A stretch of DNA of 64,000 bases from positions 1 to 64,000 of the forward strand of contig CAZXWN010000014.1 of assembly GCA_964644695.1 (NCBI GenBank), written 5' to 3'. The notes beneath the pieces are model-generated. The model was not told where the DNA came from, made no database searches, and was given only the letters and a program-made list of their open reading frames with translations. Numbering within the stretch: position 1 is the first letter of the stretch; every line of letters starts with the position of its first letter. Source of the stretch: CAZXWN01 sp964644695 [NCBI: uncultured bacterium] (GTDB taxonomy: Bacteria; UBP4; UBA4092). Shown in pieces: positions 46,251 through 55,063 of this stretch. The position numbers and the translations under genes were made by a program.

Positions 46251-47426
46251 CGCAAAACTTTCGACTAACGCCCAGTGAGTAGCTCCATGTCCTGCCCAGG
46301 ATAGTGGAATGAGTGGATATGGATAATTAGGAATTGAGAGGCAGGCATCAAATACAGGCCATTGGGTAGGAATTAAGAATAAGTTTTCATGATGAGGGAT
46401 TTGACCATATCCGGGTAACACCATTCCCTGACTGGAAGGTGCTGCATCACAGAAATCTTTCTGAGGATAAGGATTTTCTTTGGCAATTTGAAGTATCACT
46501 TTAACACCTTGAGATAATAAGGGTTCTACAACTGTATCAGGATAATAGTTATAATCCAGAAGAATCTGCAGGTCGCAAGATGACAGACTGTTCGCCGTCA
46601 GGAATGATTCCGGTGTAAATTGATTATACGGAAGATTCATTGCCCAATGTCCTGCCACCGTTTCATTAACAAATCGGCCGGAGTTCCGAACATCATTAAT
46701 TACATGAGCAGCTTTTTCAATATGTTCATTAGAAATAAATCCAATATTTTTCAGAAATAATTCAGATAACTGGTCCCATAATTCCAAAGGATGTGCAGGT
46801 TTATCTACGACTCCCTCCTGCCAAAACCTTGATTTAAAACACTGCCCGTTCCAAGCCATCCCACGGGGATGAGTGATTGACACCAGAACATTCGGCATCC
46901 GACCCCGCCTTCGGCAAGCATCGACAAAGGCTGCATTAACCAACCATAAGTTGAGTATATTTGCCATTCCGGTCAAACACCCTACCCGTTTTCCGGTACC
47001 GACTTCTGTAAACAACCCATCCAAACCGTTGGGGGAAGGAATCAGAATAATCTGGTCATCCCGAAGAGTATGTTCCATCAACTGAGATTCAGCACCCTCT
47101 TCAGCAATCAAAATCACCAGTGTACCTTGATGTAATACAGGTTTCAATAATTCCAGACGATCTGGATTCGTTGGATCATCATACTCAAAACCCGCCAAGA
47201 CCACATCTTTTTCATCCAGGATTACTTCGGGTGTCAGTTTTCGAATCATGGATAAACCACCCGCCCGATGAACAGCTTCCCGCCAAAATCCATAATCCCC
47301 CGTCGCATATACTTCACCACCCCGAACCAGTAATTGTTCCGCCCAGGCCTCTCCTGCCTGTTCAAACACATCCCGCATCTGCTGATTCCAAATCAACAAA
47401 TCCTTAAGTAATTCGATGGTCTTCAT
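46239..47426 (-). CDS. Unrecognised protein, possibly a double SIS-like phosphosugar-binding protein
   Basis: 395 residues from ATG 47426, chosen because GGAGG lies 8 nt upstream; an ATG at 47441 overlaps that SD. I do not recognise the family with confidence. The N-terminal half (helix, then LLVRGGEVYATGDYGFWREA and VHRAGGL) follows the order of SIS proteins (strand, GxGxS loop, FYRAGGL), and a second such unit may start near residue 230 (AHVINDVRNSGRFVNETVAGHW). The canonical Ser/Thr loop is not intact. It lies 33 nt after a nucleoside hydrolase on the same strand, suggesting a sugar-salvage role. Its last residues come from repeat copy C. Confidence 0.6.
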   Translation of the reverse strand: MKTIELLKDLLIWNQQMRDVFEQAGEAWAEQLLVRGGEVYATGDYGFWREAVHRAGGLSMIRKLTPEVILDEKDVVLAGFEYDDPTNPDRLELLKPVLHQGTLVILIAEEGAESQLMEHTLRDDQIILIPSPNGLDGLFTEVGTGKRVGCLTGMANILNLWLVNAAFVDACRRRGRMPNVLVSITHPRGMAWNGQCFKSRFWQEGVVDKPAHPLELWDQLSELFLKNIGFISNEHIEKAAHVINDVRNSGRFVNETVAGHWAMNLPYNQFTPESFLTANSLSSCDLQILLDYNYYPDTVVEPLLSQGVKVILQIAKENPYPQKDFCDAAPSSQGMVLPGYGQIPHHENLFLIPTQWPVFDACLSIPNYPYPLIPLSWAGHGATHWALVESFATKP

Positions 47427-47459
47427 CAGAAGCGCCTCCATGAGTATCAGGATAATTTT

Positions 47460-48410
47460 CTATGCTTGATTAGCAGGATACTGTTCCAATTGTTGGATAA
47501 ATTTCTGGATGAACAATTCTCGATTTACATCCAATACGACATCGACATTAAACAGCTGATTTCTTCTTCGACTAAAATCTATCACGGTTGCTCCGGTCGT
47601 GAATTCACCAAACACCTCAATATCCACATGATATTTCTCTGTTTTAAATATCTCAGGATATAGCAACCACATCACTGTACAGGGGTCATGTAGAGGAATC
47701 CCCGGCAGCCCAATCTTTTTATGGTATTGCCCGAAATACTCCAGTAATTCGCCCACCAAACACTTTACCCTGTGTTCCGACTGGGTCAACGGGTGGACTT
47801 CCTCAGGATAAATCAAGGCTTTATGTGTTACATCCAATCCACACATGGTGATAGGGATTCCAGAGTTAAACACAACTTGAGCCGCTTCAGGGTCAACCCA
47901 GATATTAAATTCCGCGGCGGCAGTCCAGTTCCCGCCTTGCCCCGATCCCCCCATTAAAACGATTCGATGAATCCGGTCATGCAATTCAGGATATGCCAAA
48001 AGAAACACGGCAATATTCGTTAAAGGTCCCGTGGGCACCAAAGTTACTTTATCCTGACTGCGCCGAATCTTATCCGCCATTAACTCAAAAGCATTTTTAT
48101 CAGGAATAGTCCCGAATGTTGGTTCTGCAATATAGGGACCTTCTAATCCACTGTCTCCATGAACCTCGGGCGCTGACCGTAATTGACGCAACATAGGTTT
48201 CGAACTGCCAGCAGCCACATCCACCTGCACGCCAAGAAACGATAATATCCTCAATGCATTATGAGTCGTTTTGTCCAAAGATTGATTACCAGCTACCGTC
48301 GTTACAGACAAAACTTCAAGTTCATCGGGAGCTGAAAATGCCAACATCAGATTTATTGCATCATCATGGCCAGGATCACAGTCTATTAGAATCGGTTTTC
48401 GCACACACAT
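47460..48410 (-). CDS. Inosine/uridine-preferring nucleoside hydrolase
   Basis: 316 residues from ATG 48410. ILIDCDPGHDDAINLMLAF is the calcium-binding D-x-D-x-x-x-DD motif of the family. LVPTGPLTNIAVFL is the conserved middle segment, GLDVTHKAL and GIPLHDPCTVMWLL carry the late active-site residues. The enzyme releases ribose and base from nucleosides. The base specificity is not readable. It is followed by the SIS-like gene, probably in one operon. Confidence 0.92.
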   Translation of the reverse strand: MCVRKPILIDCDPGHDDAINLMLAFSAPDELEVLSVTTVAGNQSLDKTTHNALRILSFLGVQVDVAAGSSKPMLRQLRSAPEVHGDSGLEGPYIAEPTFGTIPDKNAFELMADKIRRSQDKVTLVPTGPLTNIAVFLLAYPELHDRIHRIVLMGGSGQGGNWTAAAEFNIWVDPEAAQVVFNSGIPITMCGLDVTHKALIYPEEVHPLTQSEHRVKCLVGELLEYFGQYHKKIGLPGIPLHDPCTVMWLLYPEIFKTEKYHVDIEVFGEFTTGATVIDFSRRRNQLFNVDVVLDVNRELFIQKFIQQLEQYPANQA

Positions 48411-48563
48411 CACCTTCCAAGGATTACATTTATTGTCCCATCCTAGTGAAATCAGCCCCCGCATGCAACCATTTCACTTCAGTTTTCCTTTCAAAGCAGC
48501 TTAATGATAGAATAAAAAGGTAGCGAGTACTCGAAAACTCCCCCTATTACAAAGGAGATTGTC

Positions 48564-49493
48564 ATGAAAGTTACGATTATTGGTGGAGCCGGACGCGTTG
48601 GTTCCAATGCAGCATATGCCCTGCAAATCGGTGGCATTGTTAAAGAATTAGCCCTCGTAGATGTAGCTACTGAAGTAGCCGCTGGTGAAGCTCTGGACCT
48701 GCTCCATGGTTCCTCCCTGACTGCTTCTCAAGTTATACGGGGTGGTGGTTATGAAGTGGCTGAAAACTCCGATATGGTGATTGTCACAGCAGGGTTACGC
48801 CGGAAACCGGATGAAAGCCGACTTCAACTCATCAACAGAAATGTTTCTCTCTTTAAAAATATTTGCAGCGAAATCGCCAAGTTAAAACTGGCTGAGAACT
48901 GGATTCTCTTTGTGGTTGCCAATCCAGTGGATGTCCTGACTTATTTGGGTCGGGAAATCCTGAACCTGCCAGCCAACCGAGTCGTCGGTCTGGGAACTGT
49001 CCTTGATTCCAGCCGCTTCCGTAGCATGATTGCTGACAACCTTTCACTGGATGCCACTCAGGTAGACGCACTAATTCTCGGTGAACATGGTGATTCCATG
49101 ATCCCCGTCTGGTCCACAGCTGCTGTCAATGGCACACTGCTGGAATCCTTCCCCGGAGTAGATGCTCAGTGGAAAGAAGATATCTATGACCGTACTAAAA
49201 AAAGCGGTGCTGAAGTCATTAAACTTAAAGGCGGAGCTGGATATGCCGTCGGCCTTTCAATTAAGACTGTCGTAGAAGCTATCGCCCTTGATAAAAAGGC
49301 CGTCCTGCCGGTCTCCAGCCTCCAGGATGGTTCCGTTTATGGGATTAAAGATGTTTGCCTCTCAGTGCCAACTGTTGTTGGGAAAAATGGCGTTGAGAAG
49401 CTCATCCAACCCAAATTGACTGAGGCTGAAATTGCCGGCTTACAGAACTCCGGTAAGGTACTTAAGGAAACCTTAAGTCAAATTGAAAAATAA
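48564..49493 (+). CDS. mdh: Malate dehydrogenase (LDH-like type)
   Basis: 309 residues. VTIIGGAGRVGSNAAYAL binds NAD, VANPVDVLTYL is the cofactor strand, and GEHGDSMIPVWS holds the catalytic His. The substrate loop reads TAGLRRKPDESR: Arg where lactate dehydrogenases have Gln, which favours malate/oxaloacetate. AAAGGAG precedes the start. It complements the TCA genes 15 kb away. The palindrome CGAGTACTCG at 48524-48533 lies in its leader and may be a control site. Confidence 0.9.
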   Translation: MKVTIIGGAGRVGSNAAYALQIGGIVKELALVDVATEVAAGEALDLLHGSSLTASQVIRGGGYEVAENSDMVIVTAGLRRKPDESRLQLINRNVSLFKNICSEIAKLKLAENWILFVVANPVDVLTYLGREILNLPANRVVGLGTVLDSSRFRSMIADNLSLDATQVDALILGEHGDSMIPVWSTAAVNGTLLESFPGVDAQWKEDIYDRTKKSGAEVIKLKGGAGYAVGLSIKTVVEAIALDKKAVLPVSSLQDGSVYGIKDVCLSVPTVVGKNGVEKLIQPKLTEAEIAGLQNSGKVLKETLSQIEK

Positions 49494-49511
49494 CAGAAAA
49501 TAAGTTAACTT

Positions 49512-49544
49512 AAAGGCGGGGAGCCACACAGGCCCCGCCTTTCT
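49512..49544 (+). terminator. Terminator after mdh
   Basis: AAAGGCGGGG (49512-49521) and CCCCGCCTTT (49533-49542), loop of 11 nt, then TCTTC. It lies 18 nt past the mdh stop. Confidence 0.88.
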
Positions 49545-49578
49545 TCATGCCTATGGATAATGAAAGGATTCTAAACCC

Positions 49579-50235
49579 ATGAAGTTGAAATGGTATGGAC
49601 ATAGTGCTTTCCGGCTGACCGACAGCCGAGGTATTAATGTTATTATGGACCCCTATGAACCCGGTTGTTATGATGGGGAAATTGGTTACGACGCTATCCA
49701 TGAAGGAGCAGAAATCGTCACCTGCAGTCATTCCCACCCAGACCATTGTTACCATCAAGGTATTTCTGGAAATCCCCTGGTTATTACCCGGCCCTGCGCT
49801 CAGGTTATAAGACAGATCAAAATCGAGGGTGTGGGTGCCTGGCATGATAAAAGCAAAGGTAAAGAACGCGGACCGGTGGTTGTCTTTAAAGTCGTCATGG
49901 ATGATGTGAGAATCTGTCACCTCGGGGATATTGCTCATCTCCTCCCGGAAAAAGACCTGAATTATCTCAAACCTATTGATGTTCTCATGATTCCAGTCGG
50001 TGGACACTTTACGATTGATGCCGAAGAAGCGGCAGAAATGGTTCGGTTGTTACAACCTAAAATAATTATCCCGATGCACTATAAAACCCCAAAATGTAAC
50101 TTTCCAATTGCGTCCGAGAATGTTTTCACTTCCAAATTTACTAAAGTTAAACACATCAATACCAGTGAAGTCGATATTAACCGGGATAATATCCCTCAGG
50201 AACCTGAAATATGGAACCTCACTTATGCGGGCTAA
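49579..50235 (+). CDS. Metallo-beta-lactamase-fold hydrolase (UlaG/UPF0173-like)
   Basis: 218 residues. KLKWYGHSAFRL is the usual start of the UlaG-like group, VTCSHSHPDHCYH is the H-x-H-x-DH metal motif, ICHLGDIAHLL supplies the bridging Asp, and IIPMHYKTP the last His. It is a cytoplasmic metal-dependent hydrolase with unknown substrate. It stands between two terminators, so it is probably a single-gene unit or is read through from mdh. Confidence 0.88.
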   Translation: MKLKWYGHSAFRLTDSRGINVIMDPYEPGCYDGEIGYDAIHEGAEIVTCSHSHPDHCYHQGISGNPLVITRPCAQVIRQIKIEGVGAWHDKSKGKERGPVVVFKVVMDDVRICHLGDIAHLLPEKDLNYLKPIDVLMIPVGGHFTIDAEEAAEMVRLLQPKIIIPMHYKTPKCNFPIASENVFTSKFTKVKHINTSEVDINRDNIPQEPEIWNLTYAG

Positions 50236-50262
50236 CCAACTGCGTTTATTTTCAAAAATAAA

Positions 50263-50296
50263 AAAAGAGAGTCTTCTAATTGGAAGACTCTCTTTT
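50263..50296. terminator. Bidirectional terminator between convergent genes
   Basis: AAAAGAGAGTCTTC (50263-50276) and GAAGACTCTCTTTT (50283-50296), loop TAATTG. It serves the MBL-fold gene (+) and the C25 peptidase gene (-). Confidence 0.93.
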
Positions 50297-50308
50297 CATT
50301 TTCACCTT

Positions 50309-53300
50309 CTATTCGGTGCCAATTCCTACCAGATTATTTGAAGCCTTATCATAACGGCTCTTCATTCCCACCTCAACATGAACATTGTGTTGCCCTCGTG
50401 GCATATCCCACAATACTTCAACAGCCTTCTGCTCTCCGTATTTCAGAAGAGGAATATCCTGTTCATTACCAATTTTTGTATTATGGTCAAAGAATTGAAC
50501 AACTACATTTTCAGCAGCTTGTTGCCCCAAATTAGCAATAATTGACCTTAGAAAAACGGTTCGGTCATGAGGTAATCCCGTTAATTCTGTAGTGGCTTTA
50601 TTCCATTCCGTCTTCACGATTGTTAACTGGGGCTTTGATAAAACATTAAAACTAAAACTGGTCTGATTATTAGACCGATTCGTTTCTGAAGTTTTACTGA
50701 GCCGATCCAAAGTGATTGTAATATTTCGCTGCCCCGCATTCTGACTGGCATCCCACCGTAATCGGATCATTCTCGTTTCTCCGGCAGGAATCTCTGAAAT
50801 CACAGGAGTCCGCCAGTCGGTTCGATTATTAAGCGGACGACCAATAACCGTCTGACCCTGGGCATTATCTATGGCAGTGACTTCGATATTACGACCCGTA
50901 GATTGTCCAATATTCTTAACAGCCAAGTCCAAAAAGACTGTTTCGCCTTCATTGTATTCAGCCTTAGTAAATTTAGACATTGTGGTATCAATAGTCATGT
51001 CGGGAGGTCCTAATACTGGAACACGCCGACTCCAATAGGTTGTGCCCTGCCAATTCAGACTTAACTGAAGCAACTGAGTGTCACCCGGAACAGTCCAAGA
51101 CCAATTTACGGTCGTTTGGGATAATGGCTTTAATGCAGGAAAAACCTTCTCAATAATGACACCACCTACACCCCGAATCAGCTGTGCCGTTGATTCGGCA
51201 TAAGTTTTATTCGACAAGTTATGTATCACAAACTGTATTTCCTGCGGAGTGCCGCCAATAAGTATCTCTGGCGATAATGCAACATCTGCATCAGGGACAT
51301 AAATCTTTCCATCTGGAACAGATAATATTTGATGAGTTGTTTCCAATTCATATCCACCAGGCAGCTGCGTTGTAACCCATAAAGAATGAATTCCTGACGC
51401 CTGCGGCACAGCAACCTCAAAAGATTGCTTTTGTTTCAGTTTCAAACCGTTCAAATTCAAAGTCTGTATCTGTTTATCATCGACGGCAATTCGAAGCTGT
51501 ACCGCATTTAAATCCTGAGTCCCAGTATTGAGAATCTCTCCTGACACTTTCCATGAAGAACCTGATACAACAGCAGGCTTGAGACTCATCTCTACCTGGT
51601 TTAGTTTCGCAGTTATCTCAGCATATCCAGATATTGGACCCGAAACAGGATCATCAGAATAAAACCGGACAGGAACTGTTATCACACTCGCTGCAACAGG
51701 GAAATTTATTGGAGCGGAAAATCTCCCAGAATTAACGGAAACCTGAGTATCCATACAATAAGCCTTGGGATTAATCTGATTACTAAACAAATCATAATTA
51801 ATCTCAGACTGAATATAAGCCTGACCTGATTTGATGGGTAAATCGCTGGCATTCACAGTAAACGAAACCGTACTCGCCCTGTCAAAATATTGAGGAGTCA
51901 CCAACACCGGTTTAACGGGTGACTCAGGATATAGAGTTAAGGCAGGGTCTCCAAAAAGAATATACATCTGCGGTGTAATATCGGCATTCTCTAAAAGAAA
52001 ATAGGAGAAGGCAGATTCCATCACGGCTTGTCCCAACTGATACCGGTTATTGTCATACATTGAGTAAATCAGCTTTCGCGTCAATGCCTTGTGTTGAGGT
52101 GTAAAACCTTTTCCAGTTGGAGAATACAACGCTATAGCACCACCATTAGATACCCGATGCATATCTTCCGTAATACAAATATTCCATGGTCGCGAAGGCC
52201 AGTCGAATTGCCCTGTAGAGCAAGTCAGTTTCACAACAAAGGGTAACTTTCTACCATTAGTGAGCTTCTTCATGTCACTATTTCTGGAATCTCCACCAAA
52301 CAACATTCTTTCATGTCCCCACACATTTGGAGACCCATGTCCAAAATAGATAATCTGATAATCTCCATCAGAGATAGCGTCAATGATGGCCTGATTAGCT
52401 TCCGGAGATATTTTTGAATCTTCACCCGTCGGTAAATAATAATTGTCGATAAATGGATAATCCTTCAAATTCAGAAACTTCCTGAATATTGATGGAGGCA
52501 ATAGTGTTGCCATCTCCCTCGTATCTTCTTCAAACCCATCATCAGCAATCAATAAAACCCGATTTTTCCATATTCCCTTTTCGGGTTGGATTTCATAGTT
52601 GATTGTCTTTTTAAGGATAGATTCCACATCCTCGACATTATTTACTGAGATCCTGCCCAGTATAATATCTGGAAAGTGGTCCTTACCCGCCACTTGGGTA
52701 TACCATAAATCAGAAGCGGATTCTTCCGCCAAAATAAACATGCGATAGGGTGGAATATAATTAACCACACCATTATGATTTTTCTCTTTATAATCACTCG
52801 TTCCATCCCCCAGAAACACTATGTATCCTGGAGTAGGCCGCTTCCAAAAGCCAACGGTGTATCTAACAAAATCCTTGATAGCCTGTGGAGACAAGTTTCC
52901 ACCAGAGAACTGGTCATAAATATCCTGCACATTTATGACCTTCACATTCAGTCCCTGCTTTTTACGATAATCTGCCAACCTCTGTGCCTGTACCAAAAAA
53001 TCTGAGTGGGTAATTATCAGATAATCGGCTTGTTGTCGGATATCTCTCAGATTAGCACCTGTCTGATATACCAACACCTCAGGCTGATAAGCATCCTCAC
53101 TCAAGCCCTTTAAATAAGCCGTAATATCTGGACGTGCGACCAGGTATCCATCTGCTCCTTCCCTGCGAATGTCCGCGGGGAATAAATGTCCATTAGTATC
53201 CAAGGCATAAATGGGTGTTGCCCCATCGGGATAATTCTTCAATCGGTAAGCTCCAACCAAACTATCACTTTCGCTTCTTTGAACTAGATAGTCCCGATTT

Positions 53301-54703
53301 CCACTTCCCAAGGGATATCGGTATTTAAGCGTTAGATTGTCCATAAATACTTCATCATTCTGAGATGCAGGTGTCGTTACTTTGAGAATAAATGAGATTT
53401 GATGGAATCCAGGCTTCACCTGAATCGGAGTAAGATTTGCCTTATATGTAAATTCCGAAGTTCCTGTCCAATTGGATTGTCCAACATTTACCCCATCCCA
53501 GGTCATCGCCACCACATGGTTAATATTTCCTGCCTTATTTTTCCCAACCATCTGTACTTCAACCTGAATACTGTCAGGACATTGTTCTACCCCTTCTGTA
53601 TCTTTGATATTCAGGCGAATAGTAGCCGTAGTCTGGGTGGATAATGACGCCCAATACCAACGGGTTTTTCCACTCCCCGAAATGATTGGATTATCATCAT
53701 ACACGATATTTTCTTCATAGGTCTTAGTTGCGTCCTGATAATCCCTGACCTTAAGTAAATTCACATCACCTGTCAGAGCCGGGATTTTCATTCGACTTAT
53801 TTCACTGCCAGCCGATTTATTCCACGTTAACCAGTATGTCTGAGTTGCCGTATAGGGTGTATCAGGGATATCACCATAAAACACCAATTCGCCATTATTT
53901 AATAATTCCCTGGGAAACTGAACACTCTGACTGTTCTTGTAAATCATTAAATTATCTTTATCCTTGTCCAGCTTAAATCCAAATGATTCCAATTCATTCA
54001 AAGGAATATGCTGAAGTCCTGATTCTTTCACGATTACTCGAAGCCAGTTCATAGATGTATTCAACAAATCCGGAGCTCCCATACCAGGGATATTGGAAGC
54101 ATCCTTCCACTGTTCTACCGGCAGAGCTCGCAGAGGGCTGTTATATTCATAATTTGCCAGCATATCCTGAAAAACAGGTTCCATTCCTGTACCGGCTTTC
54201 GATGGAGACGAAGCCAGGAGCGTTTCGGGCACCGACACCTCAGAAGGAGTCAGATTAATAACCGCATTTTGAAGGGTTCCAGTCATGCCCTTATAATGTA
54301 TCGACACCGGAACGATAACCCGGCCAACCCGAAAATCTCGTGCCCAACCAAGATTCTCAATTCGAATGGGATACTCCTTCTGTAATACCGTATCACTTGC
54401 CCAATCGACAGTAGTTTTATCTAAAGAATTTTCAGGGAATAATATAAACTGACCACTTTTAATCTCAACCTTGGCATCCCGATCCGGAAATACAGCCAGA
54501 ACAATTGTCTGTTGGCTGTATCCAAGACCCATGTTCTGGTCCTTTTGAAAGGATAATTGAATCTGTTTCCGGTTTGATTCGGTGATATTCCAGTTATTTA
54601 AAGGCTGCTGATTTGACTTGGATTGAGCCCCCAATACGGGCCCAATAAAGGCCGCCGCACAAAGCATTCCGATTAAATATCTAAATTTAAATATTAACTT
54701 CAT
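50309..54703 (-). CDS. Secreted C25-family (gingipain-like) cysteine peptidase with CARDB-like C-terminal domains
   Basis: 1464 residues with a signal peptide (ending near PVLGA). Residues about 30-550 are a prodomain-like beta-rich region. About 555-925 is the C25 domain: YLIITHSDFL, YIVFLGDGTSDY, catalytic His789 in YFGHGSP and Cys828 in VKLTCSTGQFD. The C-terminal third has three or more beta-sandwiches of CARDB type (EGETVFLDLAVKNIGQSTG; TVFLRSIIANLGQQAAENVV). No Por-type sorting domain was recognised, so export past the outer membrane may use another route, perhaps the T2SS-like machine. AAGGAT precedes the start. Confidence 0.88.
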   Translation of the reverse strand: MKLIFKFRYLIGMLCAAAFIGPVLGAQSKSNQQPLNNWNITESNRKQIQLSFQKDQNMGLGYSQQTIVLAVFPDRDAKVEIKSGQFILFPENSLDKTTVDWASDTVLQKEYPIRIENLGWARDFRVGRVIVPVSIHYKGMTGTLQNAVINLTPSEVSVPETLLASSPSKAGTGMEPVFQDMLANYEYNSPLRALPVEQWKDASNIPGMGAPDLLNTSMNWLRVIVKESGLQHIPLNELESFGFKLDKDKDNLMIYKNSQSVQFPRELLNNGELVFYGDIPDTPYTATQTYWLTWNKSAGSEISRMKIPALTGDVNLLKVRDYQDATKTYEENIVYDDNPIISGSGKTRWYWASLSTQTTATIRLNIKDTEGVEQCPDSIQVEVQMVGKNKAGNINHVVAMTWDGVNVGQSNWTGTSEFTYKANLTPIQVKPGFHQISFILKVTTPASQNDEVFMDNLTLKYRYPLGSGNRDYLVQRSESDSLVGAYRLKNYPDGATPIYALDTNGHLFPADIRREGADGYLVARPDITAYLKGLSEDAYQPEVLVYQTGANLRDIRQQADYLIITHSDFLVQAQRLADYRKKQGLNVKVINVQDIYDQFSGGNLSPQAIKDFVRYTVGFWKRPTPGYIVFLGDGTSDYKEKNHNGVVNYIPPYRMFILAEESASDLWYTQVAGKDHFPDIILGRISVNNVEDVESILKKTINYEIQPEKGIWKNRVLLIADDGFEEDTREMATLLPPSIFRKFLNLKDYPFIDNYYLPTGEDSKISPEANQAIIDAISDGDYQIIYFGHGSPNVWGHERMLFGGDSRNSDMKKLTNGRKLPFVVKLTCSTGQFDWPSRPWNICITEDMHRVSNGGAIALYSPTGKGFTPQHKALTRKLIYSMYDNNRYQLGQAVMESAFSYFLLENADITPQMYILFGDPALTLYPESPVKPVLVTPQYFDRASTVSFTVNASDLPIKSGQAYIQSEINYDLFSNQINPKAYCMDTQVSVNSGRFSAPINFPVAASVITVPVRFYSDDPVSGPISGYAEITAKLNQVEMSLKPAVVSGSSWKVSGEILNTGTQDLNAVQLRIAVDDKQIQTLNLNGLKLKQKQSFEVAVPQASGIHSLWVTTQLPGGYELETTHQILSVPDGKIYVPDADVALSPEILIGGTPQEIQFVIHNLSNKTYAESTAQLIRGVGGVIIEKVFPALKPLSQTTVNWSWTVPGDTQLLQLSLNWQGTTYWSRRVPVLGPPDMTIDTTMSKFTKAEYNEGETVFLDLAVKNIGQSTGRNIEVTAIDNAQGQTVIGRPLNNRTDWRTPVISEIPAGETRMIRLRWDASQNAGQRNITITLDRLSKTSETNRSNNQTSFSFNVLSKPQLTIVKTEWNKATTELTGLPHDRTVFLRSIIANLGQQAAENVVVQFFDHNTKIGNEQDIPLLKYGEQKAVEVLWDMPRGQHNVHVEVGMKSRYDKASNNLVGIGTE

Positions 54704-54743
54704 ATCCTTAACCTATTCTTATTTGGTAAAATAATATACAAAT

Positions 54744-54765
54744 GTCTCTATAAAAGAATAGAGAC
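54744..54765. repeat. Inverted repeat upstream of the C25 gene and tRNA-Ser
   Basis: GTCTCTAT (54744-54751) and ATAGAGAC (54758-54765) pair perfectly around AAAAGA. It lies between the divergent C25 gene and the tRNA; a TATAAT follows at 54771-54776 on the plus strand. An operator or a small hairpin is possible. Confidence 0.45.
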
Positions 54766-54829
54766 TCATCTATAATTATGGATGGAACTGTTCATTCTGT
54801 CCAAACAAGTTCATCTCCAGCCAACCCGC

Positions 54830-54915
54830 GGAGGGTTATCCTAACTGGTAAGGAACCGGTCTTGAAAACCGGCGGCCTCACGGCCTTGAGGGTTCGAGCC
54901 CCCCACCCTCCGCCA
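54830..54915 (+). tRNA. tRNA-Ser (anticodon UGA)
   Basis: Acceptor GGAGGGT (54830-54836) pairs with ACCCTCC (54905-54911), then discriminator G and encoded CCA. The anticodon arm is CCGGT-CTTGAAA-ACCGG with anticodon TGA. The D stem has 3 bp (TCC/GGA). The long variable arm folds as GGCC-TCAC-GGCC, as in class II serine tRNAs. The T loop is TTCGAGC, with one A-C mismatch in the T stem. G73 fits serine identity. Confidence 0.95.
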
Positions 54916-55063
54916 TTTTCTTTATATCACTATAATATCGATTTACTTACCACTGTGTTTACATCTTGGACCACTTTTGTGGACACTGGGTAACCAATAT
55001 AACTAAAGTATCAACCCAGAACATCCGGACAACCAGGGTATTTCTCGGTAGAATAGAGGCATT

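Noticed and set aside
54970-54990. Insertion-sequence end (GGACCACTTTTGTGGAC)
   Set aside because: Only a short CCAC-TTTT-GTGG hairpin, with no second end, target duplication or transposase in the window.
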